Below are positions 10,901-19,745 of a DNA stretch of 20,880 nucleotides, piece after piece. The position numbers were made by a program, and so were the translations under genes. This stretch comes from Hamiltosporidium magnivora (Eukaryota > Microsporidia > Dubosqiidae), in assembly GCA_004325065.1 (NCBI GenBank), contig PITI01000116.1:1-20880 (forward strand), in the 5' to 3' direction. The notes beneath the pieces were generated by a model. The model had not been told where the DNA came from. It searched no databases and was given only the letters and a program-made list of their open reading frames with translations. Position 1 is the stretch's first letter; the number at the start of each line of letters is the position of its first letter.

Positions 10901-13500
10901 TTGATATGCATTATAATATCTTGTAATCCTATAAAAGTATCAATATTTGTGTCTTTCCTTCTTGAATTATAAAAAAATATAAACAGAAGCCATACCCGCG
11001 GTATATTCAAATATAACAGAACTATTGTATTCCTCGAAAAGTAGTACTCTATACATTCCATCCAATATTGAGTACAATTTTTTAAATTCATCTTTGCTGT
11101 ATTTCTTATTTTACTTCTTGTTTTCCTCTAGACAAGCCATTTTTCAGTTTTAAAGTAACATCAATTGCACTAAATTAGTGTCTGAGCTCTTAATGGCATA
11201 CCGATATTTTTTTATGTTTTAAGAATAACTTATAAACTCATCACATTTGCGGAAACCGCTTCACACCGGTATTTTATTTTACATTAGGCCTCAATACTGC
11301 AAAGTTTTGTCATAAATCTTACTCTATAGAGCCTTTTACAATCAAGTTCTTCATTTTAGTCGTCTCTAATCATTATTTATAGCTTATTATTGGTTCTAAG
11401 TCTTTCTATTGATTTTATGTCAGGATTAGCCTTGCTAGATTTTTTCATGTAATTATCTTTTATTCAGAATTATTGTCTTTATTATCATTATATTTATAAC
11501 TTCTTATCTTCTATATCAATTATATTTTTTCATTAAAAGTATTCAAATAAAATTTGATTTTTTAAATTCTCTCTATATCATTTTTAGATATGTGTTTTAT
11601 AGTAAATTTATTAGCTAAAATTTGTTCTTGATACCAGTTTAAAAGAGTATATTAATTTATATGAATATTCAAAGCCGTTTTTTTGTGCTTTTGTGTTCAA
11701 GGTTGTATATATTTCGCTTTATATTTATAAAAAAATCAATGAATTCTTATTAGAAATGTGTTTTTAAAGCTTTTTTAAGTTTTGAAAATAATCAAAGACT
11801 TTCAAGACAGAAAAAATATTTTTTTCTCAATAAAACCTTAAAAATGATGAAGTTTATTTAAATTTTTAATTATTCATATGTAGAGTTGCTTGAGATTACA
11901 GTTTTAAAGATCTTGTACAACGAAAAAAGGTAAGTATATAAATTGTGTAAAGGTTAATTTATCTTAATTCCTATTTACCCTATTTTTTAACTGCCAATTT
12001 CTAGTATTAAGCTCACCCCAAACACATTTAAATTCTTATATTTTAGCAAAAATATAATATTACAAAATTATACATTTATATTATAGAAATATTTAGAGTG
12101 GATGTTCTATAATTGCAACAATCTATCTTTATTTTCTAATATTTCTAAAAATATTGTAATAATTAAAAAATCAATATCTTTCATATCTCATAATATTTAA
12201 AAATTCTAAAATTTTCTATTTTAAACATTTTGAATTTATTTCAAAGTTTTTCTCTTGTATGTTCATTCAAATACGGGTATTTATCTCAGATGGCTTTTCT
12301 TTCTGATATTCCCTTAAATAATTCAACCATCCATAGCTTATATTAAATCTTATACATTTTACTATCATTAATCAATTCATAAAAAATTCAAGATTAATAA
12401 GATTTACCATAATATTTTGTTTCGGAAATGATTTTTAAAAATGAATCGAATTAAATAAATCAGTATTTTATTATATAAACATATATTGTCTTTATCAGGC
12501 TTGTCTTTTGAAAAAAAACATTTTAATTTAATTAATTTAATTAATTTAAAATTATTTTCATATTTACAGATATAATTATGGTTTTCTACTACAAAAGATA
12601 TTGGTTCGAAAAAATACCGATAAACATTGTAGCTATAAAATATGTTTTATGTTTCCGAGTTACAGATTGCTGACTAAAAATCATCTTTTCAAGTGTATCT
12701 AATTATTTGTAATTCTAATCGTATTATTTCACACAAAAACCTATTGTTTTTTTTATGAATTATTATAAGAATGAAAAGAGCTACAAAATTTTAAAAATTT
12801 CTCCAATGGTTATTATTAAGTTTTTTATATAAATTAATCAAGAACACGATCGACATGCAGTTTATTGCCATTAAAAGCAGAGAAACCTAAGTTTTCTAAA
12901 ACGAGGAGGAATATTCCTTACTTAGAGAAAAAAAATATTTTTAAAAGTCGGAAATTCTGAATATTATAAAATCCTGAGTTGAGATTTAGCTTGCAATCAT
13001 ACACTACACAACACAAACAAACTTTACGCTAAATTCCTACCCATAATAAGGTTCTATACCCCAAGTAGATATAAAGTTTCAAAAGTTAAATATTTAAGAG
13101 ATACAAATAGAGTATGGCGAAGTATCTATCCATATCATACTTAGAACAGAGTTATTATTATGGGAAGAACATAAAAAGTGGTACCTTTATTAAACTATGT
13201 TTTTTTATTGAACGAATAACATTTTTACAACTCAAAAAACCAATGCTTAAATTTGTCAAAATAATTGAATTTATACTAAGTTTAGATAATTTTTATTTTT
13301 AAAAGCAAATAAAGTGATATTTTTGTGCCAAAAATTTATTTTCAAATCGTATTTTAATGAAATGATTTTTATTTAACACATTTACTTCTCAAATTTTAAA
13401 ATATATTTTATTTTCTTAAAACTTATGTTTTAATTAAACACATTTCGGAATAATATTGAACAGACAATTCCGAATTTAACCAAGAAAAAATATTTTTTTA
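7951..13500. other. 5.5-kb gene-free AT-rich desert
   Basis: No gene is supported on either strand. Frames at 9058-9270 (-), 10855-11091 (-) and 13114-13302 (+) give Ile/Phe/Tyr/Lys-rich peptides without motifs, as expected by chance at this composition. Parts near 9.56-9.87 kb and 10.4-11.4 kb look somewhat less AT-rich than the rest and may be old decayed sequence, but I cannot assign them. A small AT-only tandem repeat at 12523-12549 is listed separately. Confidence 0.65.
12523..12549. repeat. 3 x TTAATTTAA microrepeat
   Basis: Three perfect tandem copies of TTAATTTAA occupy 27 bases. The sequence is A/T only and can fold back partly on itself. It is a simple-sequence tract with no evident function. 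Confidence 0.85.
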
Positions 13501-13510
13501 AAGAAAGATT

Positions 13511-13533
13511 TTTTAATGTTTTTAACATTAAAA
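13511..13533 (-). other. perfect hairpin downstream of the 562-aa gene
   Basis: TTTTAATGTT (13511-13520) and AACATTAAAA (13524-13533) form a perfect 10-bp stem with a 3-nt loop, about 80 bases beyond the stop codon of the minus-strand gene ending at 13612. It could mark or protect the 3' end of that transcript. The stem is AT-rich, so a chance origin is quite possible. Confidence 0.3.
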
Positions 13534-13611
13534 GTATAGAAAATTGAATATTTATCTTTAAGATATAATTTTTAGTTATTTTTGTAAATGTTAAATTATA
13601 AATATAAAATT

Positions 13612-15300
13612 TTAATTACAGAAATATGAATGAATAAACTCTTCTGTATTTTGTGAACTTTCTGTTTCTTCTAATAAAAAACTATAATCAGATGAATTTT
13701 CTGTAAAATTTCTTGGTACATTATTTTTGGGTTGGTTTTTAAAGTAAATTGAATTTTCTAGTTTATTTGATTCTGAAGTACTAGAAGTTTCTTTTTCTGT
13801 TTTTTTGTGATTTATATTTTGAAATACTTTTTTAATTTTATTTCTTTTATAGCTTTTTTTCTTATCTCTTTTGGTTTCAGTTTTAGTGATAGGATTTAAT
13901 TTTATAAGTGAAGATATCTCATTTAAATCGTTGTTTTGGAATGTCACGGTATGTTTATCAACAAAATCTTTGTCTAGATTTTGTTGAGAAGTATTTAAGG
14001 TGATATCAGAGTTTCTTTTACTGCTTTTAAGTGTTCCTTCTGTAGAATATGTGCTTTCTAAAAATGAATTCATTTCATTAAGAATTTTAGATATGCTTTC
14101 ATTTTCATTATTAGTTTTATTTTCTTGAAATTCTTTTACTTTAGTAGCTTCTCTTTTACAAAATTCATCACGGCTTGTATCCTGAGAAATATTTTTAACA
14201 AAACTATTGCTATTTTGGAAACTGAGATCAAATTTGTCACTGGTTTCGAGATAGTTTGAGTTTTCGAAAGAAACGTTTTTAACTTCATTTCCAGCTATTT
14301 CTCTAATAAGACTTTTGTTTTTGCACCCTAGCAAACTGAAATACATCTGCTCGCATATCTCTTCATCGTAGTTACAAAGAATTAGTTCATTCAAACCATC
14401 TTCAATAATTAATAAAAATTTGCCGTAGTACTTTTCTAGAAAAACTTTGCATTGATCAATATTTTGTAACACAAGTTTTCTACCATTATCGTAAATTTTA
14501 AATAATGCGTTCTCTACCAGACCGTATTCTTTCATACATTTAAACAATAAAATATCATTTTTCGTCTGTAATTTATAAAAACGTGCGCTATAAATTGGTT
14601 TCATTTGCAACAAAGCATCATTTACATTTTTAAATTGAAGCTGGAAAAAATTAAAATTTGATTCGGCGATACAGTAAAGTTCTTTTATTACCAACACTTT
14701 TTCGTTCTTTTTTAACTTAAATAAACCAAGATGGTTATATCCAAATAATCCGAAAACTTTTTCAACATTAAAAACCATCGCCATTTCGTTTTCTATGTCG
14801 TCTACTGTTGTATTTTCAGAACAATATATTTTATAGCTTCTGTTTCCTCCGCTATAATATCTTACACATGTATTTACATATATTTCTATGAATTCTTCTG
14901 TATCTACCAAATAAAATCTAAATTTATATCCGGAAAATATTATTTCCTTGAGAATTTCTTCTATACGTGTATTCCTTTCTATTATTTTGAATTTGTAAAT
15001 ATATTTCGAAGACGTTTTTCTTTTTTTATAATTCTTAGAAACTTTTTTAAATGTTTTTTTAAGTTCTTCATCATTCGAATCGAAAATCATTGGCTTTTTA
15101 TTTCTTATATTTTTGCCAAACTCGCCATTTTCTTCCGTATCTAATCTAAATTTTTTTTCTTTAGTAACCATTTTTATTACTAATGTATCAGATTCTGGAA
15201 ATGCTTCATTTAATGTTTCTCCCACAGTCATATTCTTATATGTGTTTAAAATATGCGATTTGTTAAATTTATCGTATACTTTGAGTTTAATTTTTCTCAT
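13612..15300 (-). CDS. Hypothetical protein, serial ubiquitin-fold-like modules plus disordered tail
   Basis: I do not recognise the family of this 562-residue protein. Residues 1-310 look folded, and a similar pattern recurs: a strand, then a T-x-(E/D)-(T/I) turn into a short helix, then a hydrophobic strand. Examples are MTVGETLNEAF (24-34), NTRIEEILKEI (110-120) and NTTVDDIENEM (163-173), with a weaker fourth near 246-270. This resembles the strand-helix-strand start of beta-grasp folds such as ubiquitin-like, Ras-association or FERM F1 domains. Basic patches occur at 81-94 and 477-491 (KRDKKKSYKRNKIKK), the latter a possible nuclear localisation signal. Residues 340-562 are Asn/Ser/Lys/Glu-rich and probably disordered, with an acidic end. 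No signal peptide or membrane segment is seen. The start is the first ATG after an AAATTT element. Function unknown; an adaptor or scaffold is a guess. Confidence 0.88.
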   Translation of the reverse strand: MRKIKLKVYDKFNKSHILNTYKNMTVGETLNEAFPESDTLVIKMVTKEKKFRLDTEENGEFGKNIRNKKPMIFDSNDEELKKTFKKVSKNYKKRKTSSKYIYKFKIIERNTRIEEILKEIIFSGYKFRFYLVDTEEFIEIYVNTCVRYYSGGNRSYKIYCSENTTVDDIENEMAMVFNVEKVFGLFGYNHLGLFKLKKNEKVLVIKELYCIAESNFNFFQLQFKNVNDALLQMKPIYSARFYKLQTKNDILLFKCMKEYGLVENALFKIYDNGRKLVLQNIDQCKVFLEKYYGKFLLIIEDGLNELILCNYDEEICEQMYFSLLGCKNKSLIREIAGNEVKNVSFENSNYLETSDKFDLSFQNSNSFVKNISQDTSRDEFCKREATKVKEFQENKTNNENESISKILNEMNSFLESTYSTEGTLKSSKRNSDITLNTSQQNLDKDFVDKHTVTFQNNDLNEISSLIKLNPITKTETKRDKKKSYKRNKIKKVFQNINHKKTEKETSSTSESNKLENSIYFKNQPKNNVPRNFTENSSDYSFLLEETESSQNTEEFIHSYFCN

Positions 15301-15330
15301 AATTTGTAAGTAAATTTTAATTAATATATT
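15301..15330 (-). promoter_or_regulatory. AT-rich upstream region of the 562-aa gene
   Basis: On the minus strand an AAATTT element (15312-15317) lies 11 bases before the ATG. AAATTT-like signals close to start codons are described in microsporidia. No CCC or GGG motif is present, unlike the neighbouring phosphatidylserine synthase gene. The whole spacer between the two genes is 200 bases. Confidence 0.35.
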
Positions 15331-15500
15331 TTTTTAATTTATCTAATATATTTTTATTGGTTACTTTATGCAAAAATAACAAATAGAATAAATTTATGCT
15401 ATATCATATTTTGATTGGTTAAAAAATTATTTTAAGCAAATGTCTTATCGAAAAATCTATTTAATTAAGATTAAAGATAAACTGCAGCGACTTAGCATTC

Positions 15501-16631
15501 TTAAATTATCCGCATTTTATACCGTAAAATCGGATACACAATCACAGCCGCCATTAAAAAACTCCAAAATATTATAACATTCCTCGGAAACGGATTACTA
15601 AACTCTCCTTTACCATATTTGAAACACACGAGTGTCTCGACAAGAGTACAAGCCAAACATATCCATACTTGCGACCCAAATGTCTTAACACTCCTATCAC
15701 TAAAGTACGAATACCCCTCTCGTAATGCCACCGCTCCCATCAAAACATGAATAACCAATCGTATTACATTTAAAAAATGCGATGGCGGCAGATATAAAAG
15801 CGCCTTTAAATAAAAAGTATTTAGTTCTATCGCTATATTAATAATAACCAATATTAAAATCCCAATATAGTTTTTAAAAGTAGTAGCACCTTTAAGCCAT
15901 TCATAAATAACAAATCCCGGATCTACATTACCACGCCATCTATATAGCTTTGCATTAAAATACTGACAAGTTTTTATACCCAGGTGTATCCCCAACGCAT
16001 TGCACGTAAAGACATCTAAAATCCAATGGTCCCACCAACACTCCGCAAAATTCGGCAATTGGTGCTGCAACGAATATTCCATAACCTCAAACATCACGCT
16101 TAAAATCCAACATAAAAAATAATCTCTGAATATTATTGCTTTGAAATACCATCCAAAAATATGCGCCACCACAAAAATGTCCATCTGGTTGTACAAATTT
16201 GTAAATGTAAGATCACAGTGAGTAGCGTAACTACGTTCAGGCAGTGGCACACCCAAAGAAGGATCTATATATTTCAACCAAAGTCGTACATTATGTTTAT
16301 CTTGAAATAAAAGAAAAACCATAACCATTAAATAATAAACACTACATGCCTTTACACCTCTCCACAAAACAGGATGTGGCCTTTCAAATATTCCATCCGT
16401 ATAGAACAAAGTACCAACAACTACAAAAACAATAAACGAAACCAAAAGTCCCGTGACCACATTCGATTTACAGCGATAGAAAAAAGCCAAATATACCAAC
16501 ATACTTAACATAGCCATTAATACAGAAATTGTGTGTGGTTTTCTGAATATAGAAAACAGAAGAGAATCCGTGTGTGCAGTTGAAGTAAGAAACCGCATGC
16601 TTTTGTTCTTTTTTGATTTCTTTATCGACAT
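15501..16631 (-). CDS. Phosphatidylserine synthase, PSS1/PSS2 base-exchange type
   Basis: This is an integral membrane enzyme expected in the endoplasmic reticulum. Family members swap serine for the choline or ethanolamine head group of phosphatidylcholine or phosphatidylethanolamine, with calcium. Hallmarks of the animal and plant PSS1/PSS2 family are all visible in its 376 residues: RPHPVLWR (84-91), YIDPSLG (121-127), DIFVVAHIFGW (151-161), the two-glutamate segment FEVMEY (181-186), LPNFAECWWD (192-201) with ILD and CN (204-211), and ELNTFYLK (269-276). About ten hydrophobic segments fit membrane spans, in keeping with the family; the length is slightly shorter than in animals. The N terminus is short and Lys/Ser-rich. 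The CDS appears richer in GC (sampled lines 35-48%) than the next gene (about 25-27%), which may reflect strong constraint or high expression. The start is chosen as the first ATG directly after a CCC/AAATTT signal. The next gene lies 200 bases downstream on the same strand. Confidence 0.96.
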   Translation of the reverse strand: MSIKKSKKNKSMRFLTSTAHTDSLLFSIFRKPHTISVLMAMLSMLVYLAFFYRCKSNVVTGLLVSFIVFVVVGTLFYTDGIFERPHPVLWRGVKACSVYYLMVMVFLLFQDKHNVRLWLKYIDPSLGVPLPERSYATHCDLTFTNLYNQMDIFVVAHIFGWYFKAIIFRDYFLCWILSVMFEVMEYSLQHQLPNFAECWWDHWILDVFTCNALGIHLGIKTCQYFNAKLYRWRGNVDPGFVIYEWLKGATTFKNYIGILILVIINIAIELNTFYLKALLYLPPSHFLNVIRLVIHVLMGAVALREGYSYFSDRSVKTFGSQVWICLACTLVETLVCFKYGKGEFSNPFPRNVIIFWSFLMAAVIVYPILRYKMRII

Positions 16632-16639
16632 ACGCCTTA

Positions 16640-16661
16640 GGGTGTAATAAATTTATAAAAA
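16640..16661 (-). promoter_or_regulatory. CCC motif and AAATTT/TATA-like element before the PSS gene
   Basis: Read on the minus strand, TATAAATTTATTACACCC is followed 8 bases later by the ATG at 16631. CCC (16640-16642) preceded by AAATTT (16649-16654) matches the arrangement described as transcription signals near microsporidian start codons. C triplets are rare in the surrounding DNA, so this supports both the chosen start and the lineage assignment. Confidence 0.55.
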
Positions 16662-16740
16662 AGGAAATAAATAAATTTTCTTATAAATTATCTAATCAAC
16701 ATATAAAAAAAATTTAATTTATAAATATTATTATTTGTGA

Positions 16741-17045
16741 GAAGAACTACAGATTAGAGATACTTACAAATTAATACTCTTATAGATTATTAATAAAAAT
16801 ATTATTATTTGTTGGAAGAACTACAGATTAGAGATACTTACAAATTAATACTCTTATAGATTATTAATAAAAATATTATTATTTGTTGGAAGAACTACAG
16901 ATTAGAGATACTTACAAATTAATACTCTTATAGATTATTAATAAAAATATTATTATTTGTGAGAATAATTTAAGATTAGATACTACAAATATTTAAAAAA
17001 TCTACATATAATGTCTAAATATTATTAGTTGTAAGAAGAACTAAA
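16741..17045. repeat. 74-bp tandem array
   Basis: Three near-identical units start at 16741, 16815 and 16889 (GAAGAACTACAGATTAGAG...). Degenerate copies follow at 16963 and 17035, so decay increases away from the PSS gene. The sequence just before the first unit (16721-16740) also matches the end of a unit, with one variant (TGTGAG for TGTTGG). No coding capacity is seen. The array starts about 110 bases upstream of the PSS start codon, beside its promoter. Confidence 0.93.
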
Positions 17046-17150
17046 GATTGGAAATACAAATCAATACTTTTAAAAATTAACAATTTTAAAATAAATAAGT
17101 AAAAAATAAAAGATAAATCTAAATTTTAAATAATTGAATTAAATATTAAT

Positions 17151-17809
17151 AAACGATAAAATACATATATAAAATGAATTAAAAAAATATTTGAAGAGGA
17201 AATAATTAAATAAATGAATTTAAAAAATAATTAAAGGAGGAGATTATATATAAAAGAATATAAAAAAATCAAAGAAAGAAATAATTAAATAAATGAATTT
17301 AAAAAATAATTAAAGGAGGAGATTATATATAAAAGAATATAAAAAAATCAAAGAAAGAAATAATTAAATAAATGAATTTAAAAAATAATTAAAGGAGGAG
17401 ATTATATATAAAAGAATATAAAAAAATCAAAGAAAGAAATAATTAAATAAATGAATTTAAAAAATAATTAAAGGAGGAGATTATATATAAAAGAATATAA
17501 AAAAATCAAAGAAAGAAATAATTAAATAAATGAATTTAAAAAATAATTAAAGGAGGAGATTATATATAAAAGAATATAAAAAAATCAAAGAAAGAAATAA
17601 TTAAATAAATGAATTTAAAAAATAATTAAAGGAGGAGATTATATATAAAAGAATATAAAAAAATCAAAGAAAGAAATAATTAAATAAATGAATTTAAAAA
17701 ATAATTAAAGGAGGAGATTATATATAAAAGAATATAAAAAAATCAAAGAAAGAAATAATTAAATAAATGAATTTAAAAAATAATTAAACGATAAAATACA
17801 TATATAAAA
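17151..17809. other. 24-bp direct repeat flanking the 79-bp array
   Basis: An identical 24-bp sequence beginning AAACGATAAAATACATATAT occurs at 17151-17174 and 17786-17809, on either side of the 79-bp array. Each copy is followed within about 25 bases by a similar AAAAAATATTTGAAGA tract. The array therefore sits inside a larger duplicated unit, or it expanded within one copy of an older repeat. Confidence 0.85.
17201..17788. repeat. 79-bp homogeneous tandem array, about 7.4 copies
   Basis: The marker GGAGGAGATT recurs at 17236, 17315, 17394, 17473, 17552, 17631 and 17710, exactly 79 bases apart. A 35-base partial unit precedes the first marker. I saw no differences between the full units by eye, which points to recent expansion or ongoing homogenisation. 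The plus strand is strongly purine-rich. The GGAGG core resembles a bacterial ribosome binding site, but that has no meaning in this eukaryotic setting. No open frame spans the unit. Confidence 0.96.
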
Positions 17810-18258
17810 GAATATAAATAAGAATATAAAAAATATTTGAAGAAGGAAAGAAAAAAGAAGAATTTAAAAAAGAATAATAAAAGCTTTTAAAGGATAAATA
17901 ATGATTTACGTTTATAATTCTAAATTTGTGTCATGGGAAAATTTACCTTCTTTTTTTTTAACGGTATAAATAAAACTCTAAAAATTTTAAAGAATAATTG
18001 TCTGATGAATTATGTTTTTGTTTTTGAATCATTATTTATACTTTAAATTCTTCTGTCTGTTCTTTTTATTACTATATTTATATTTTTTGTGTTTCTATAG
18101 GGTTATTTACATACTGTCTAAATGAAATTATAGTTACTCAAGAGCTCTGGCCTCATTTACTGTCAAATTTCGGCTTTCGGATCAAGCGCTTCTTTTTCCA
18201 TTCGTCTATGCTAAAGTTACCGTGATTCACTTTAATATCATCTAGACATCAAATTTTG

Positions 18259-18301
18259 CGGTGAACATACAATGTTCAATCTTCTAAATATATGTTCACC
18301 G
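18259..18301. repeat. 11-bp perfect inverted repeat
   Basis: CGGTGAACATA (18259-18269) and its exact reverse complement TATGTTCACCG (18291-18301) are separated by 21 bases. The spacer holds a further TGTTC at 18274-18278 that can pair with GAACA in the left arm, so alternative folds exist. It could be a structured RNA, a paired protein site, or part of a decayed transposon end. Confidence 0.6.
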
Positions 18302-18823
18302 TTTTCGGAAATCTGCTTTCTGGCATTGATTTAAGCTGACTCGGCTTTCGAAGTCTGGTTCGTTTAACTCTTTCCCAAATCTTGAATTTCTACATAAATT
18401 TTGGAGCTCGAGATTATAAGGAATTCTTACCCCTCATTTGTTTTCGTATATTCTCCGGAGAATCTTTAGTTTTCATATACCTAGTATCGCTTCATTACAC
18501 AGTATCAATATGCATTTATCACAGCTGTACATCACTATAGATCCAAGATGGGTCTTTTATGCTTTTTTTTACATTCCAGCTTATATGTCGAGACTGTAGA
18601 ACTTCTTGATGGCTAAAATATCCTTTATGTCCTGCTTTAATTTTCTCATTTATTTCCGCGTTATTTCATGATTATTTTTAAAAGAATATCTAGTACTTAC
18701 AAAGTAATATTCTTTAGACGCAATGCTAAACTACTTTAAAACATGATAGGATATTTCATTGTTTCTCGAGGTCATAATCTACTTTGGCTTATTTCATTCA
18801 TAAGGAGACTTTCTTTTCGGGCT

Positions 18824-18848
18824 TCATTGTCGATCTTTTCGACAATGA
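18824..18848. repeat. 10-bp perfect hairpin with 5-nt loop
   Basis: TCATTGTCGA (18824-18833) and TCGACAATGA (18839-18848) pair perfectly around a TCTTT loop. The stem has four GC pairs, which is unusual for this DNA. No gene end is recognised nearby, so its role is open. Confidence 0.6.
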
Positions 18849-19074
18849 TCTCAATGGTCATCAGTCTTTTTTGCTATGATATGACTGCTATCGGTATAGA
18901 ATAACAAGTAAATTTTTCTGTTATACAGATATTCTTACGAATAAGTTCCTACTTTTCGTAATAGCGTTTCTAAGTTATTTATTTTATATCTATGACCTAT
19001 TATATTAATGTCAACATAAACTGTTCTATGCTTCTAAATTTTATAAATCATTTAAATTTTCATTTATAAATTGT

Positions 19075-19365
19075 TTAGAAGAGGGAAGATAACCACATAA
19101 AAAACTTCCTGCTTGGCAATGAGTCTGTAAAACTGGTGTGAGGATCATTGTTTGGATATTTGGTGGGAATAAAACCACACATCATCTTCGGTTGTTCCAT
19201 GAAAGTTTGTATGAGGAGGAGAGGTCTACGAAACGACGAAACTTTTTCTACAAATTTATTTGTAGTATTTATGTAACATGATTGCAGACCGCAGCTGAAC
19301 ATGTAGGTAATTACCATGTAAAAGCATGGAAACCTACCCTTGCTGACTCGGGTTAGAATACTCAA
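19075..19365 (-). pseudogene. doubtful 96-codon open frame in the GC island
   Basis: A frame opens with TTG (no ATG until residue 27) and runs to a TAA at 19075. The product has several Cys, Pro and Met residues (for example CGFIPTKYPNNDPH) and is far less Lys/Asn/Ile-biased than chance frames elsewhere, but this follows partly from the higher GC of the region. No domain is recognised. The opposite strand also gives a stop-interrupted but mixed-composition translation, so the coding strand is uncertain. It could be a remnant of a mobile element gene or chance. Confidence 0.2.
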
Positions 19366-19745
19366 CGCCTTAGAGATATAAATTTAAAAACCTTTATAAC
19401 GCGGAAGCTAAGTAGCCTGTACTACCTGTTGGTATGACTTTTCCTATATAGGTAAACTCACAATAGTCTCCGAGATATATTTTACCGGAAGCTTATCAGG
19501 TTAGACAGTTTAGAGTAAGAAGGAATCCGCATGGTCTTGAGAGCCACAGAATGAGCTTCGGCCTTCGATCACACTCCATGCAACGGACATTAACGAACTC
19601 CGAGCAACTGCCTCGCCTATTATTTAGGTTCTACACACCTGGTAAATGAAAGGCTTTGGGACGTAGGTTTCGGAGGGGGTACTAATGGAGTGTTGGGGTA
19701 GCAGTTATTTATGTTAAACCTAGAACTACGGTAATGTCAGGAAAA
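19076..19745. other. GC island of unknown origin
   Basis: About 670 bases have sampled GC of 40-53% per 60-base line, against roughly 20% just to the right, with abrupt edges. On the plus strand, 19467-19646 is open for 60 codons (Arg-rich), and after TGA and TAA stops the same frame is open again to 19817. I tested by eye for conserved SSU and LSU rRNA signatures and found only short, unconvincing similarity. Possible origins are a decayed transposable element, a transferred fragment, or an unrecognised structured RNA. Confidence 0.7.

Larger units (their letters stand above)
17880..19074. other. intergenic region with intermediate GC and inverted repeats
   Basis: No gene is supported. From about 18.1 kb the DNA changes from purine-rich A/T repeat to a mixed sequence visibly richer in GC than the deserts. 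It contains an 11-bp inverted repeat (18259-18301) and a 10-bp hairpin (18824-18848), listed separately. The longest frames I followed by hand are short (about 40 codons) and without motifs. It may be the decayed left part of the same inserted element as the GC island at 19.08-19.74 kb. Confidence 0.5.

Noticed and set aside
10855..11091. 78-codon minus-strand open frame
   Set aside because: Same composition as chance frames; no recognisable domain.
13114..13302. 62-codon plus-strand open frame
   Set aside because: No motif and Leu/Ile/Phe/Lys-biased; likely chance.
15113..15313. 66-codon plus-strand open frame
   Set aside because: It lies antisense over the N-terminal coding part of the 562-residue gene and has no motif; a shadow frame.
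17236..17720. GGAGG motifs resembling bacterial ribosome binding sites
   Set aside because: They are part of the 79-bp repeat, precede no open frame, and the genome is eukaryotic.
16741..17788. CRISPR-like regular repeats
   Set aside because: Units are contiguous tandem copies with no unique spacers, and the window is eukaryotic.
19440..19740. Ribosomal RNA fragment in the GC island
   Set aside because: A TACACACC string and a few short matches recall SSU rRNA, but the universally conserved blocks are absent on both strands as far as I can see by eye.
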